Positions 20,322 through 27,937 of a DNA stretch of 64,000 nucleotides are shown one piece after another (the first letter of the stretch is position 1; the number at the start of each line of letters is the position of its first letter). A program made the translations under genes and the position numbers. Below the pieces are notes generated by a model, which was not told the origin of the DNA, made no database searches, and was given only the letters and a program-made list of their open reading frames with translations. The DNA comes from PALSA-1296 sp037143335 (lineage in GTDB: Bacteria; Bacteroidota; Ignavibacteria; Palsa-1295), in NCBI GenBank assembly GCA_037143335.1, contig JBAWZA010000001.1, forward strand, positions 248,001 to 312,000, written 5' to 3'.

Positions 20322-21116
20322 ATGCAGACTGATTCATTCAATTATTCCGTCGCCGATTCCATTGCTCGGGTTCGATTTAATCGCCCCAAGACACTTGGTT
20401 CGCTTACCTTCAAGGTCTATCGCGATCTGACCGATCTTTTTTACCAGCTTCGATTCGATGAAAGCGTTAAAGTCGTTGTCATCGAAGGCGAAGGCAAAGG
20501 ATTTTGCTCCGGTGGTGATGTCCATGAGATTATCGGAGAATTATTGAAGCGCGACGTGAAGGGGCTGCTTGAATTTACGAGGATGACTGGCGAGTTAATC
20601 GTCAACATGCGACAATTGGAAAAACCGATCATCTCTTCGATTAACGGAATTGCCGCTGGTGCTGGTGCAGTAATTGCCTTGGCATCCGATTTCAGAATTC
20701 TTGCCAAAGAAGCGAATATTGCTTTTCTATTCCAAAAAGTTGGTCTGACTGCAGCCGATATGGGCGCAGTATTTTTGTTGCCGAAAGTTGTTGGCGTGGC
20801 ACGTGCTACGGAATACCTTATGCTCGGTGATAAAATTTCGAGTGAAGAAGCGTTTCGTGTTGGACTTGCGAATTCTGTTGTTGAATTGTCTGATTTGGAG
20901 CAGACGACAATGGCACTTGCCAAACGATTAGCAGAGAGTGCATCACTTGCACTCGGCATCACAAAGCGACTCATTAATAATGAATGGCTGATGGATATTG
21001 CATCGGCAATTGAACAAGAAGCTACTTCGCAAGCACTGATGATGCAAACCGAAGATCATAAGGAATTCCATGCATCGTTCAAAGAGAAGCGACCACCAAA
21101 ATTTACAGGCAAGTAA
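20322..21116 (+). CDS. Enoyl-CoA hydratase/isomerase family protein (crotonase fold)
   Basis: The 264-residue product has the family's expected length. The first oxyanion-hole segment is FCSGGDVHE (about residues 65-73) and the second is INGIAAGAGAVIAL (about 107-120), followed by the KVGLTAADMGAVFLLPKVVG region. The usual hydratase glutamates are not clearly present: the second catalytic position, near AADMGAVF, looks like Asp. The reaction could therefore be hydration, isomerisation or ring cleavage. Its stop lies 2 nt before the GTG of gmk, so the two are likely cotranscribed. Confidence 0.8.
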   Translation: MQTDSFNYSVADSIARVRFNRPKTLGSLTFKVYRDLTDLFYQLRFDESVKVVVIEGEGKGFCSGGDVHEIIGELLKRDVKGLLEFTRMTGELIVNMRQLEKPIISSINGIAAGAGAVIALASDFRILAKEANIAFLFQKVGLTAADMGAVFLLPKVVGVARATEYLMLGDKISSEEAFRVGLANSVVELSDLEQTTMALAKRLAESASLALGITKRLINNEWLMDIASAIEQEATSQALMMQTEDHKEFHASFKEKRPPKFTGK

Positions 21117-21118
21117 TA

Positions 21119-21676
21119 GTGAAACGACTCATCGTCATTAGCGCTCCATCGGGTGCTGGCAAGACCACGATCACAAAACGGATGTTGAACATGCATCCTG
21201 ATAAACTTACGTTTAGTATCTCAGCGACTACTCGTGCCATGCGAGTAGGGGAGACAAATGGTATTGATTATCATTTCTTAAGTCGCGATGAATTTCTATC
21301 GAAAATAAAAAACAACGAGCTTATCGAGTACGAAGAGATCTTCGGCAATTTTTATGGTACTCTTGTTTCTGAAATAGACCGAGCAGAATCCCTCGGCAAA
21401 AGTCTCATTTTCGACATAGACGTTAAAGGTGGAATCTCCATCCGTTCACGTTATCCCGATGATAGCCTCCTGATCTTTATCGCGCCTCCATCAATTGAGG
21501 AGCTTTATGTTCGACTCATGGGCCGAGGCAGTGAAGACTCCGAAACCATCGATCGCCGACTCGGCAGAGCCAAGATGGAGATGGAAATGCAGGATGTCTA
21601 TGACCACATCGTCATTAACGACGATCTTGAAAAAGCCGTGAACGATGTCGAGCATCTCATTTTTCATGAAGTTTGA
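21119..21676 (+). CDS. gmk: Guanylate kinase
   Basis: The 185-residue enzyme phosphorylates GMP to GDP with ATP. It has the P-loop SAPSGAGKTT (residues 8-17), the GMP-binding STTRAMRVGE-like segment (here ISATTRAMRVGETNGIDYHF, about 34-53) and the YGT motif (about 78-81). The length fits the family. It starts with GTG directly after the crotonase stop. The order gmk then rpoZ matches the common gmk-rpoZ pair. Confidence 0.95.
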   Translation: MKRLIVISAPSGAGKTTITKRMLNMHPDKLTFSISATTRAMRVGETNGIDYHFLSRDEFLSKIKNNELIEYEEIFGNFYGTLVSEIDRAESLGKSLIFDIDVKGGISIRSRYPDDSLLIFIAPPSIEELYVRLMGRGSEDSETIDRRLGRAKMEMEMQDVYDHIVINDDLEKAVNDVEHLIFHEV

Positions 21677-21750
21677 TGTCGTCGGCGTTCTTTGAACCTC
21701 TCACCATACATTCTTGTTACTAACTTCCCAAATTTAGAAGGACAAAAAAC

Positions 21751-22053
21751 ATGGGCATTATACCCGTAGATCTCGAAAAAATGACAATTCAGGGCGAAAC
21801 GCTATACCAGGCGATCGCTATCACTGCGAAGCGTGCTCGTCAAATTAATGACGAAATCAAGACCGAGTACATGGCTCGTATCTCTACCCTCGTTCCAATG
21901 GAGGAAGAGGATGATGAATTCGAGACAACGAACTTCGATCAGATGCGTATTTCGCTAGAAATCGAAAAGCGTGGCAAGCCAACTCTTGAAGCGCTGAAGG
22001 AATTTCAGGCAGGAAAGTTGGAATACCGGTTCCGTGAGCCACAGCCTGAATAA
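21751..22053 (+). CDS. rpoZ: RNA polymerase omega subunit
   Basis: The 100-residue protein contains the omega/RPB6 core. The helix LYQAIAITAKRARQIND (about residues 18-34) matches the conserved family segment that cradles the beta' C-terminus. The longer acidic middle (PMEEEDDEF) and position after gmk fit the Bacteroidota/Chlorobiota form. Omega helps assemble RNA polymerase. A strong terminator follows immediately. Confidence 0.88.
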   Translation: MGIIPVDLEKMTIQGETLYQAIAITAKRARQINDEIKTEYMARISTLVPMEEEDDEFETTNFDQMRISLEIEKRGKPTLEALKEFQAGKLEYRFREPQPE

Positions 22054-22066
22054 GAACTTCTGTTTG

Positions 22067-22096
22067 AAACCCTGCCATAAGGCAGGGTTTTTTATT
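22067..22096 (+). terminator. Rho-independent terminator after rpoZ
   Basis: AAACCCTGCC (22067-22076) and GGCAGGGTTT (22081-22090) form a perfect 10-bp stem with an ATAA loop, followed by TTTATTTT. It ends the crotonase-gmk-rpoZ unit. Confidence 0.92.
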
Positions 22097-22159
22097 TTGG
22101 CATATTGAATCCTTCCATACCTTCTTTCCGTTAAATCAAGGAGAATAAACTACTACACT

Positions 22160-23131
22160 ATGTCCGCAATTAAGCACAAAGCCGAAAAGGCATACCTCAA
22201 CGAAAAATTTCTTACAAGTCCTGAAGCACGAATCATCCGAATCGTCACGGAATACATGGAGCCTCGGTCTCGGCTCAACAAAGAACGTATCAAGGACATG
22301 ATCGTATTCTTCGGCAGTGCTCGCATAAAAAGCAAAGAAGAAGCTGCGGCGCTCAAGGCTCAACTCGAAAATACTGGTTCGCTCATCGAAAAAACTCGGT
22401 CGCAATCCGAAGAAGTTCAGCATGAACTCGAAGCCGCCAAAAAGCGAGTTGATGCTTATGAACGGAATGCTCATTATTACGAAGATGCAGTCGAGCTTTC
22501 ACGATTGCTTACCGAGTGGTCCGTCAGAGTTGCCGCAAACGATGCTGAAGCCGCCTCTGAAAAAGCTCAGCCTCATGAGCGAGTACCTTTCGTAAGTGTT
22601 GAATCGGTTAAAAAACGAAATTTTAGACAGCGCTACGTCATCTGCTCGGGTGGCGGACCCGGGATTATGGAAGCCGCAAATAAAGGTGCTTCGCTTGCAG
22701 GCGGTCGCTCGATTGGGTTCAACATTGCTCTGCCTTATGAGCAGATGCCGAATTCCTATATCTCCGAAGAATTGAATTTCGAATTCCACTATTTCTTCAT
22801 GCGAAAATTCTGGTTCGCATATCTCGGCAAAGCGCTCGTCGTATTTCCTGGTGGATTCGGTACGCTCGATGAACTGGCTGAAGTACTGACTCTTGTCCAG
22901 ACTGGCAAGATCAAAAAGAAAATGCCGATCGTCTGCTACGGCTCGGAATACTGGAAGAAAGTATTGAACTTCGATTTCCTTGCCGAAGAAGGAATGATCG
23001 ATCCCGAAGACCTCGATCTCATCCATTTCAGCGACTCGCCAAGAGAAGCTTTCACCTACCTACAGGCGAAGCTCCTACGGCTTGACGAAGGCGAAGAATC
23101 CTTCATGGCAAGCAATGCAAGGCTTACATAA
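22160..23131 (+). CDS. LOG-family nucleotide-binding protein with a helical insertion
   Basis: The 323-residue protein has the LOG (lysine-decarboxylase-like, TIGR00730-type) Rossmann motifs: FGSAR at 51-55, GGGPGIMEAANK at 164-175 and PGGFGTLDE at 230-238. LOG enzymes release ribose 5-phosphate from nucleoside monophosphates, and both catalytic signatures are intact here. Unlike the usual roughly 190-residue form, about 50 residues (58-105) of charged heptad-like helix follow the first strand, and a second insert sits near 125-155. These may mediate oligomerisation or RNA/protein contact. It stands alone between two terminator regions. Confidence 0.85.
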   Translation: MSAIKHKAEKAYLNEKFLTSPEARIIRIVTEYMEPRSRLNKERIKDMIVFFGSARIKSKEEAAALKAQLENTGSLIEKTRSQSEEVQHELEAAKKRVDAYERNAHYYEDAVELSRLLTEWSVRVAANDAEAASEKAQPHERVPFVSVESVKKRNFRQRYVICSGGGPGIMEAANKGASLAGGRSIGFNIALPYEQMPNSYISEELNFEFHYFFMRKFWFAYLGKALVVFPGGFGTLDELAEVLTLVQTGKIKKKMPIVCYGSEYWKKVLNFDFLAEEGMIDPEDLDLIHFSDSPREAFTYLQAKLLRLDEGEESFMASNARLT

Positions 23132-23155
23132 GCCCCCAGAACTCCTTATCTCATA

Positions 23156-23184
23156 AGACTTTCGTTGTGCACACACGAAAGTCT
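23156..23184 (+). terminator. Probable terminator after the LOG gene
   Basis: AGACTTTCGT (23156-23165) pairs with ACGAAAGTCT (23175-23184) across a 9-nt loop. Only a weak pyrimidine tract (CCCCCTT) follows, so the call is moderate. Confidence 0.5.
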
Positions 23185-23192
23185 CCCCCTTA

Positions 23193-23218
23193 ACAAAAGA
23201 GTCCGCCGTGGCGGACTC
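23193..23218 (-). terminator. Hairpin GAGTCCGCC/GGCGGACTC, probable minus-strand terminator
   Basis: A 9-bp GC-rich stem (23199-23207 and 23210-23218) has only a 2-nt loop. On the minus strand it is followed by TTTTGTTA. It could end transcription of the T9SS gene stopping at 23521, although about 300 bp of repeats lie between. Confidence 0.5.
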
Positions 23219-23385
23219 TCATTCCAAAAATTCTTTTTTCCCTAATCCTCTTCATCCTTAATAAATCACATTAATCCAGGTCTGCAAATATACGAAATTT
23301 TCTCTCAAAATGCAATAGGTGCCCTCAAGAATGTTAACAGTTTGTGAATAACATCGTCAACTCCTTTGGGCACATAATCCAGATT

Positions 23386-23448
23386 AGTGGGATGGACTCT
23401 TAGTCCGTCCCGTATTCTTTGACGGACGGTCTAAGAGACCGTCCCACT
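23386..23448. repeat. Inverted pair of a 25-bp palindromic repeat
   Basis: AGTGGGATGGACTCTTAG continues to CCGTCC at 23386-23410. Its inverted counterpart at 23424-23448 differs at three positions. Two of these differences are compensatory inside the small palindrome (GGACT..AGTCC versus GGTCT..AGACC). A third copy lies at 24769-24793 on the other side of the T9SS gene. Together with the terminator-like stems and the 23471 hairpin, these repeats account for most of the gene-free stretch 23132-23520; no coding frame is apparent there. Confidence 0.75.
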
Positions 23449-23470
23449 GAGAACAGCGCCCAAACTTGTC

Positions 23471-23490
23471 ATTCCCGCGAAGGCGGGAAT
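23471..23490. repeat. Small hairpin repeat ATTCCCGC/GCGGGAAT
   Basis: An 8-bp perfect stem with a 4-nt centre lies within the sequence GTCATTCCCGCGAAGGCGGG. This is a common dispersed-repeat type in many bacterial genomes. A degenerate GTCATTCCCG occurs near 24706-24715, on the other side of the gene. Confidence 0.6.
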
Positions 23491-23520
23491 CCATCCCCGT
23501 TTCTAATTCGTAATTAAGGA

Positions 23521-24666
23521 TTACTCATGCATGATCTTCACCGTCTTAACCTCACCGAACCCTGTTGAGATTCTCGCATAGAGCGCTCCGTACGGTAAAT
23601 CCTTCCCATCAATATAAACCGTATGCTTCCCAGCCTCAAGTGAATACCCATGCGAATCACCCCACACCCAACGACCAAGTTCATCATAAACCCCAACCGT
23701 CACATACGTCATGCGGTTGAGTGTGAAATCGAGAGTTGTTTCGGATGTGAATGGGTTGGGGGTCGAATTCACGGATGCAAGGTACGGCATCCCGATTCCA
23801 ATAGGGGATGCTTTCACATCAGCCTTTAAGAGAACACTTAATCCCAGCGAATCAAGTGGGGGTAGGTGTTGTACATCAAAGCCGTGCTGTACTAAATCAA
23901 GACTATCTGTTGAAAATCCTTTGCAATAGTCGTTGCAATGTGGATCATGCAGGTGGCACATAAACTGCTCAATTGATAGAATGCCAATAGCCATATACTT
24001 CCCGGCCTGAAAAGTACTGAGCATCGAACCAACACATTCACAAAAATATGCCGGAGTTGTAGTATTGAGATAAAGCACAGACGCAAGCCAAGCTCGATGT
24101 GCATCGAATCGGTTCGTATCCTGATTCATTAACTGTAAGGCTCCATCAAGCGAGGTGAATGCTTTGTAGGAGTCCTTATCATTAGCGCACCTCTCTACAT
24201 ATAGCCGGAGGGAATCATATTGTTCTTTCGCCAATTCAGGATACCCGGGTTGGGCATCACGTGATAGCCATCTCTTTAGGATTGAACATGTATCAACGAC
24301 ATCAGGTGCACCAAATACATCTGCCCTCTTAGCTTTCGTTACGCCATCTGGGTACACCTCATGTCCTATACAACTTCCCTCAGGTACTGTGCTTTGCATA
24401 CGCGGTGAAAGGGATGCTGAAAATGTAGCTTTGCAGTGTTGTCTATCACAATGCAATAGATCCCAATGTCCGGCGTTGACAAGAGCAGTTGAGCAAATAA
24501 AATTCTCTATTGGTGAGAGTGGGGACATGTTATCGTCGCCTATTCCCCAAAAATTGTGGTCAACGTTCCCTATATCCGGGAAGATAGCATTATTCTGTGC
24601 GCAAATCGTTGCCGCGCAGAAAAATACTGCGTAGCTAACAAATGCAATATGGAATATTTTATTCAT
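23521..24666 (-). CDS. T9SS type-A sorting domain protein of unknown function
   Basis: The 381-residue protein starts with a signal peptide (MNKIFHIAF... to TICAQ). The middle is rich in cysteine and short helices (for example NAGHWDLLHCDRQHC) and matches no domain I recognise. The C-terminus, STPNPFTSETTLDF, VGVYDELGRWVW and KTVKIMHE, is a T9SS sorting domain. The start at 24666 is preferred over 24708, because the extra 14 codons come from repeat-like sequence and would displace the signal peptide. The gene is bracketed by the same short palindromic repeat on both sides. Confidence 0.8.
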   Translation of the reverse strand: MNKIFHIAFVSYAVFFCAATICAQNNAIFPDIGNVDHNFWGIGDDNMSPLSPIENFICSTALVNAGHWDLLHCDRQHCKATFSASLSPRMQSTVPEGSCIGHEVYPDGVTKAKRADVFGAPDVVDTCSILKRWLSRDAQPGYPELAKEQYDSLRLYVERCANDKDSYKAFTSLDGALQLMNQDTNRFDAHRAWLASVLYLNTTTPAYFCECVGSMLSTFQAGKYMAIGILSIEQFMCHLHDPHCNDYCKGFSTDSLDLVQHGFDVQHLPPLDSLGLSVLLKADVKASPIGIGMPYLASVNSTPNPFTSETTLDFTLNRMTYVTVGVYDELGRWVWGDSHGYSLEAGKHTVYIDGKDLPYGALYARISTGFGEVKTVKIMHE

Positions 24667-24768
24667 GAATGATCTTGATGGTACTAACCTCACAATCATG
24701 GATGTCATTCCCGTTGGATGGATGGAACTGGATTGCTTGGCGGAAAGCGGTTTGGACGGAAGGACTAA

Positions 24769-24793
24769 CGGACGGACTAAGAGTCCGTCCCAC
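24769..24793. repeat. Third copy of the 25-bp palindromic repeat
   Basis: The sequence GGACGGACTAAGAGTCCG followed by TCCCACT is the inverted form of the unit at 23386-23410, differing at one base. The inner GGACT..AGTCC palindrome is intact. Confidence 0.7.
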
Positions 24794-24864
24794 TAGGAAG
24801 CACATACTACTGGCTTCTGACTCCCGAAGAACCTCTCTTCAACCATCGCTTTCCTTTTGTTTCG

Positions 24865-24872
24865 TAACTTTG
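24865..24872 (+). promoter_or_regulatory. -7 promoter element (TAACTTTG) for the FKBP-transporter pair
   Basis: TAACTTTG matches TAnnTTTG and ends 34 nt before the ATG at 24907, leaving room for a short leader. No clear TTG -33 box is seen at the usual spacing. Confidence 0.5.
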
Positions 24873-24906
24873 CACAGATTGTTTACTACACATCGTTAAA
24901 TCATTT

Positions 24907-25350
24907 ATGAAATTTCTTAAAATACAAACGCTGGTTTTTGGCATTCTGCTTCTGGGGATGGTCTGTGGATGTAGTTCATCCAAGAGCACTTCCTCCGAAC
25001 CCCAGATCGTAACTACAGCCTCTGGTTTGCAATACGTTGACTACTTTATCGGAACTGGCGAAATGCCGAAAGTAACACAGACAGTTGTAGTTAATTGTAC
25101 GGGGCGCCTGAAGGACTCCACCATTTTTTGGTCAACGATGGATCCGAAGTTTGGACCAGTGCAACCGCTTGTTTCTCCGCTTACGCAACTCATCAAAGGT
25201 TGGCAAGAAGGAATTACCACGATGCGAGTTGGTGGTGTTCGGAAACTCATCATTCCATACACCATGGCTTATGGCGAGCAGGGCAGACCACCAACGATTC
25301 CGCCGAAAGCTGATCTTATTTTTGATATTACTCTTCTCGGAATTCAGTAA
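24907..25350 (+). CDS. FKBP-type peptidyl-prolyl isomerase lipoprotein
   Basis: The 147-residue product has a lipoprotein signal with lipobox VCGC (Cys about residue 22), a serine-rich linker, then one FKBP domain. Family landmarks are SGLQYVDYFIGTGE, the LIKGWQEGITTMRVGGVRKL segment and the C-terminal strand ADLIFDITLLGIQ. It should catalyse proline cis-trans isomerisation while tethered to a membrane facing the periplasm, aiding protein folding. The stop codon TAATG overlaps the next gene's ATG by one base, so the two are probably translated together. Confidence 0.9.
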   Translation: MKFLKIQTLVFGILLLGMVCGCSSSKSTSSEPQIVTTASGLQYVDYFIGTGEMPKVTQTVVVNCTGRLKDSTIFWSTMDPKFGPVQPLVSPLTQLIKGWQEGITTMRVGGVRKLIIPYTMAYGEQGRPPTIPPKADLIFDITLLGIQ

Positions 25351-26051
25351 TGGCTCATTTGCATCATCACCGCGAACACCATTTCACCGCTGGCGAGACT
25401 GTCCGTGATGTCGTGATTGGAATGTCCGATGGCTTGACCGTGCCATTTGCTTTGGCAGCAGGTTTGACAGGTGCAGTTTCGATTTCGACAGGAATAATTG
25501 TTACGGCAGGTCTTGCAGAAATTGCGGCTGGTTCGATTGCGATGGGACTCGGTGGTTACCTTGCCGCTAAAAGTGATGCTGAGCATTATTATAGCGAACG
25601 CAAACGAGAAGAACGCGAAATCGTGGAGTTGCCAGATGTTGAAAAAAATGAAGTCCGCGAGATTCTCGAAAAATATGGACTCACAAAAAACGAGAGTGAG
25701 ACCGTTGTCGAAGGACTCGCGAAAAAGCCAAAACATTGGGTGGACTTCATGATGCAATTCGAGCTTGGTCTCGAAACACCTGACCCGAAGCGCGCACGAG
25801 TCAGCGCATTTACGATTGCATTTTCTTATATCGTTGGCGGGTTCATCCCACTCTCTCCATATATTTTCGTCAACGAATCATTGAAGGCGCTGAATGTTTC
25901 AGTGATAGTAACGCTTGTCGCCTTGCTGATTTTCGGTTACATAAAAGGCAAATTTACTGGTGCACATCCCATCCAGAGTGGCTTGCAGACGATGCTCATT
26001 GGCGGGCTTGCAGCCGGTGCGGCATTCCTCTTGGCACGTATCGTTTCGTAA
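25350..26051 (+). CDS. VIT1/CCC1-family metal (Fe/Mn) transporter
   Basis: The 233-residue membrane protein has the family signature near the N-terminus (ETVRDVVIGMSDGLTVPFALAAGL, residues about 14-37). An EIAAGSIAMGLGGYLA helix follows, then a charged cytosolic loop (about 75-145), then three C-terminal helices. VIT1/CCC1 proteins move ferrous iron or manganese out of the cytosol by proton exchange. The loop carries several glutamates (for example KREEREIVELPDVEKNE) that could act as the metal-binding domain. The N-terminus HLHHHREHHF is histidine-rich and might also bind metal. It overlaps the FKBP stop by one base. Confidence 0.85.
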   Translation: MAHLHHHREHHFTAGETVRDVVIGMSDGLTVPFALAAGLTGAVSISTGIIVTAGLAEIAAGSIAMGLGGYLAAKSDAEHYYSERKREEREIVELPDVEKNEVREILEKYGLTKNESETVVEGLAKKPKHWVDFMMQFELGLETPDPKRARVSAFTIAFSYIVGGFIPLSPYIFVNESLKALNVSVIVTLVALLIFGYIKGKFTGAHPIQSGLQTMLIGGLAAGAAFLLARIVS

Positions 26052-26121
26052 CATCACGAAGTCTCACCCAGCCAGATTTTCTACCTATTTTGAAATTTCA
26101 ACGTCGATAGCAATTTATGCT

Positions 26122-26129
26122 TATCTTTG
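26122..26129 (+). promoter_or_regulatory. -7 promoter element (TATCTTTG) of the DUF4199 gene
   Basis: TATCTTTG matches TAnnTTTG and ends 24 nt before the ATG at 26154. It lies inside the longer TTG-started frame beginning at 26127, which therefore is not the real start. Confidence 0.6.
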
Positions 26130-26153
26130 TGCTTTACCATTCGCTACAATGCT

Positions 26154-26672
26154 ATGAAAAACTTTTTGAAATGGGGTCTCTATATTACCGGACTTAATGT
26201 CGTGATGATGCTCATTGGATATGCAGCCGGTTGGACAGTTACACCGACTGGCCGTACCGTTGGCCTGATCTCAATGCTCCTGAGCCTTGGAATTCTCTAC
26301 ATGGGAATCAAAGAACGTAAATCAACGGACCCAGCCGAATTCACTTTCGGCAAAGGCTTCGTCGAAGGCTTACTTATCTCACTTGTTGCCGGTGTTATTT
26401 TTGCAGTGTTCATGTATATTTATTCGGAATATATTAATCCTGAAATGCTTGAGTACGCGAAATCTGAGGCGTATAAGAGTATGGCTGCACAAAATATGCC
26501 GAAGGAACAAATGGAGCCTGCTCGTAAGATGATGGAGGGTTTTATCTCCCCGAGTTTTTATGCAATCACTACGCTGTTCATGTATGTAATTGGTGGTGGT
26601 CTAGCTTCGCTTATAATCTCCGCGATTGTGAAGAATGTCGGTGGTTCGGCTCCACCGGCTGAGAACAGCTAA
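26154..26672 (+). CDS. DUF4199 family membrane protein
   Basis: The 172-residue protein has four predicted transmembrane segments (about residues 5-25, 35-52, 70-92 and 140-165). It has the DUF4199 landmarks: TFGKGFVEGLLISLVAGVIF followed by YIYSEYINPEMLE, and a Met-rich amphipathic helix near 110-130. DUF4199 proteins are widespread in Bacteroidota and have no known function. ATG 26154 is chosen because a -7 promoter element lies at 26122-26129. Confidence 0.8.
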   Translation: MKNFLKWGLYITGLNVVMMLIGYAAGWTVTPTGRTVGLISMLLSLGILYMGIKERKSTDPAEFTFGKGFVEGLLISLVAGVIFAVFMYIYSEYINPEMLEYAKSEAYKSMAAQNMPKEQMEPARKMMEGFISPSFYAITTLFMYVIGGGLASLIISAIVKNVGGSAPPAENS

Positions 26673-26723
26673 GAGCGCAGACAATCCGATTACCAGGATT
26701 TATTGTATCTGGTCTGGGGGATA

Positions 26724-26747
26724 ACTCACTCGTTAGAGTTAGTGAGT
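26724..26747 (+). terminator. Weak hairpin after the DUF4199 gene
   Basis: ACTCACT (26724-26730) pairs with AGTGAGT (26741-26747) across a 10-nt loop, followed by AATTTCT. The stem is short and AT-rich, so termination is uncertain. Confidence 0.35.
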
Positions 26748-26794
26748 AATTTCTATACGTCTCACTTTTTTCCTTTGCGCTTATCGAATACGTA

Positions 26795-27814
26795 ATGCTA
26801 CGCACGCTGAAATATTCCGTGATATATTGTGGGCTTGTGGTAGGACTATTTTTTTCCGCCAGTAGTTACGCCCAATCATCGCAGCTGGATTTTCCGACCT
26901 ACCGATTTCTCTTGAAAGCACGAGCTATTGGTGGATACATTAACAAATCTGATTTCGCCGCAATCGAACGTGAGTTTAATGATGCACTCCAAGCGCAGTT
27001 ACCGTACTCCAAGTTAAAGCCACTTATGGAGAACCTTGTACTCGGAGCAGGGAAAATAAAGCAGATAGGCATTCCACGGGTAAAATGGAAAGATGTCGGA
27101 ATTGTCCCCATCGAGTTTGATTCGGGGCTCTTAGATCTTCGGATAGATCTTGATTCGCTGAACGATAAAATTGCGGGATTTTATTTTCAACCACATGTAA
27201 ACGAGTTGCCTGCACCCGATCGTAATGGCACGACGTTAAGTTTGCCGTTTCACGGAACGTGGGCTGTGATGTGGGGTGGAGATACCAAAGAGTTAAATCC
27301 GCATCACGATGTTCGTTCACAGCAATTTGCTTTTGATTTCAATGTGCTTGAGGGCTTCGGAAAAAGTCATGACTCCCTCGGCAAGCGCAACGAAGACTAT
27401 TTTGCATTTGGAAAGGAAATTCTTTGCCCAGGTGAAGGAAGGGTCGTTGAGGTGGTTGACGGAATCCATGATAACTCTCCTTTTGTGCCAAACCAATTTT
27501 CAGTGCTAGGCAACCATGTGATTATCCAGCATCGGAATGACGAGTATTCAGTGCTGGCACATCTGAAACGGGGAAGTACTGCCGTCAAAGTCGGAGAGAG
27601 AGTCTCCACAGGTCAGCTTGTTGGTTTATGTGGCAACTCCGGAAATTCTTCCGAACCGGAATTGGAATATTTTCTCGTAAATACTCCCTTGATCGAGAAC
27701 GCCACGGGAATAAAAATATATTTCGAAGAAACAAAATATAAGCGCAAGCGAGTTGAGCACACCGAGAAATTGTTCTCCCCGCTTCGCGATGATATTGTCA
27801 TAAGTGATCAGTAA
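26795..27814 (+). CDS. Secreted M23-like peptidase homologue with substituted zinc ligands
   Basis: The 339-residue protein has a signal peptide ending near SSYAQ. The C-terminal half (about residues 150-310) aligns with LytM/M23 peptidases: a QQFAFDFN strand, GEGRVVEVVDG, GNHVIIQH, VLAHLKRGS, and VGLCGNSGNSSEP. The two metal-binding motifs are changed. The HxxxD motif reads QFAFD, and the C-terminal HxH reads ELE (GNSSEP-E-L-E-YFLVN). Since M23 enzymes need these histidines for zinc, this copy is probably a non-catalytic, peptidoglycan-binding or EnvC-like regulatory form, or has a different chemistry. Residues 25-145 are unique. Confidence 0.75.
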   Translation: MLRTLKYSVIYCGLVVGLFFSASSYAQSSQLDFPTYRFLLKARAIGGYINKSDFAAIEREFNDALQAQLPYSKLKPLMENLVLGAGKIKQIGIPRVKWKDVGIVPIEFDSGLLDLRIDLDSLNDKIAGFYFQPHVNELPAPDRNGTTLSLPFHGTWAVMWGGDTKELNPHHDVRSQQFAFDFNVLEGFGKSHDSLGKRNEDYFAFGKEILCPGEGRVVEVVDGIHDNSPFVPNQFSVLGNHVIIQHRNDEYSVLAHLKRGSTAVKVGERVSTGQLVGLCGNSGNSSEPELEYFLVNTPLIENATGIKIYFEETKYKRKRVEHTEKLFSPLRDDIVISDQ

Positions 27815-27891
27815 GCGATTACGAGTCTCTTCATAACGTCTTACTAATCTCACCAGAAACTCCCTTCTGAGCCCGAGTCCCTATTATTTCG

Positions 27892-27899
27892 TATTTTTG
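27892..27899 (+). promoter_or_regulatory. -7 promoter element (TATTTTTG) of the M1 aminopeptidase gene
   Basis: TATTTTTG matches TAnnTTTG and ends 38 nt before the ATG at 27938, giving a short leader. Confidence 0.55.
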
Positions 27900-27937
27900 T
27901 CCTCCGATTAACGTCATACATACATATTTAAAGACCA

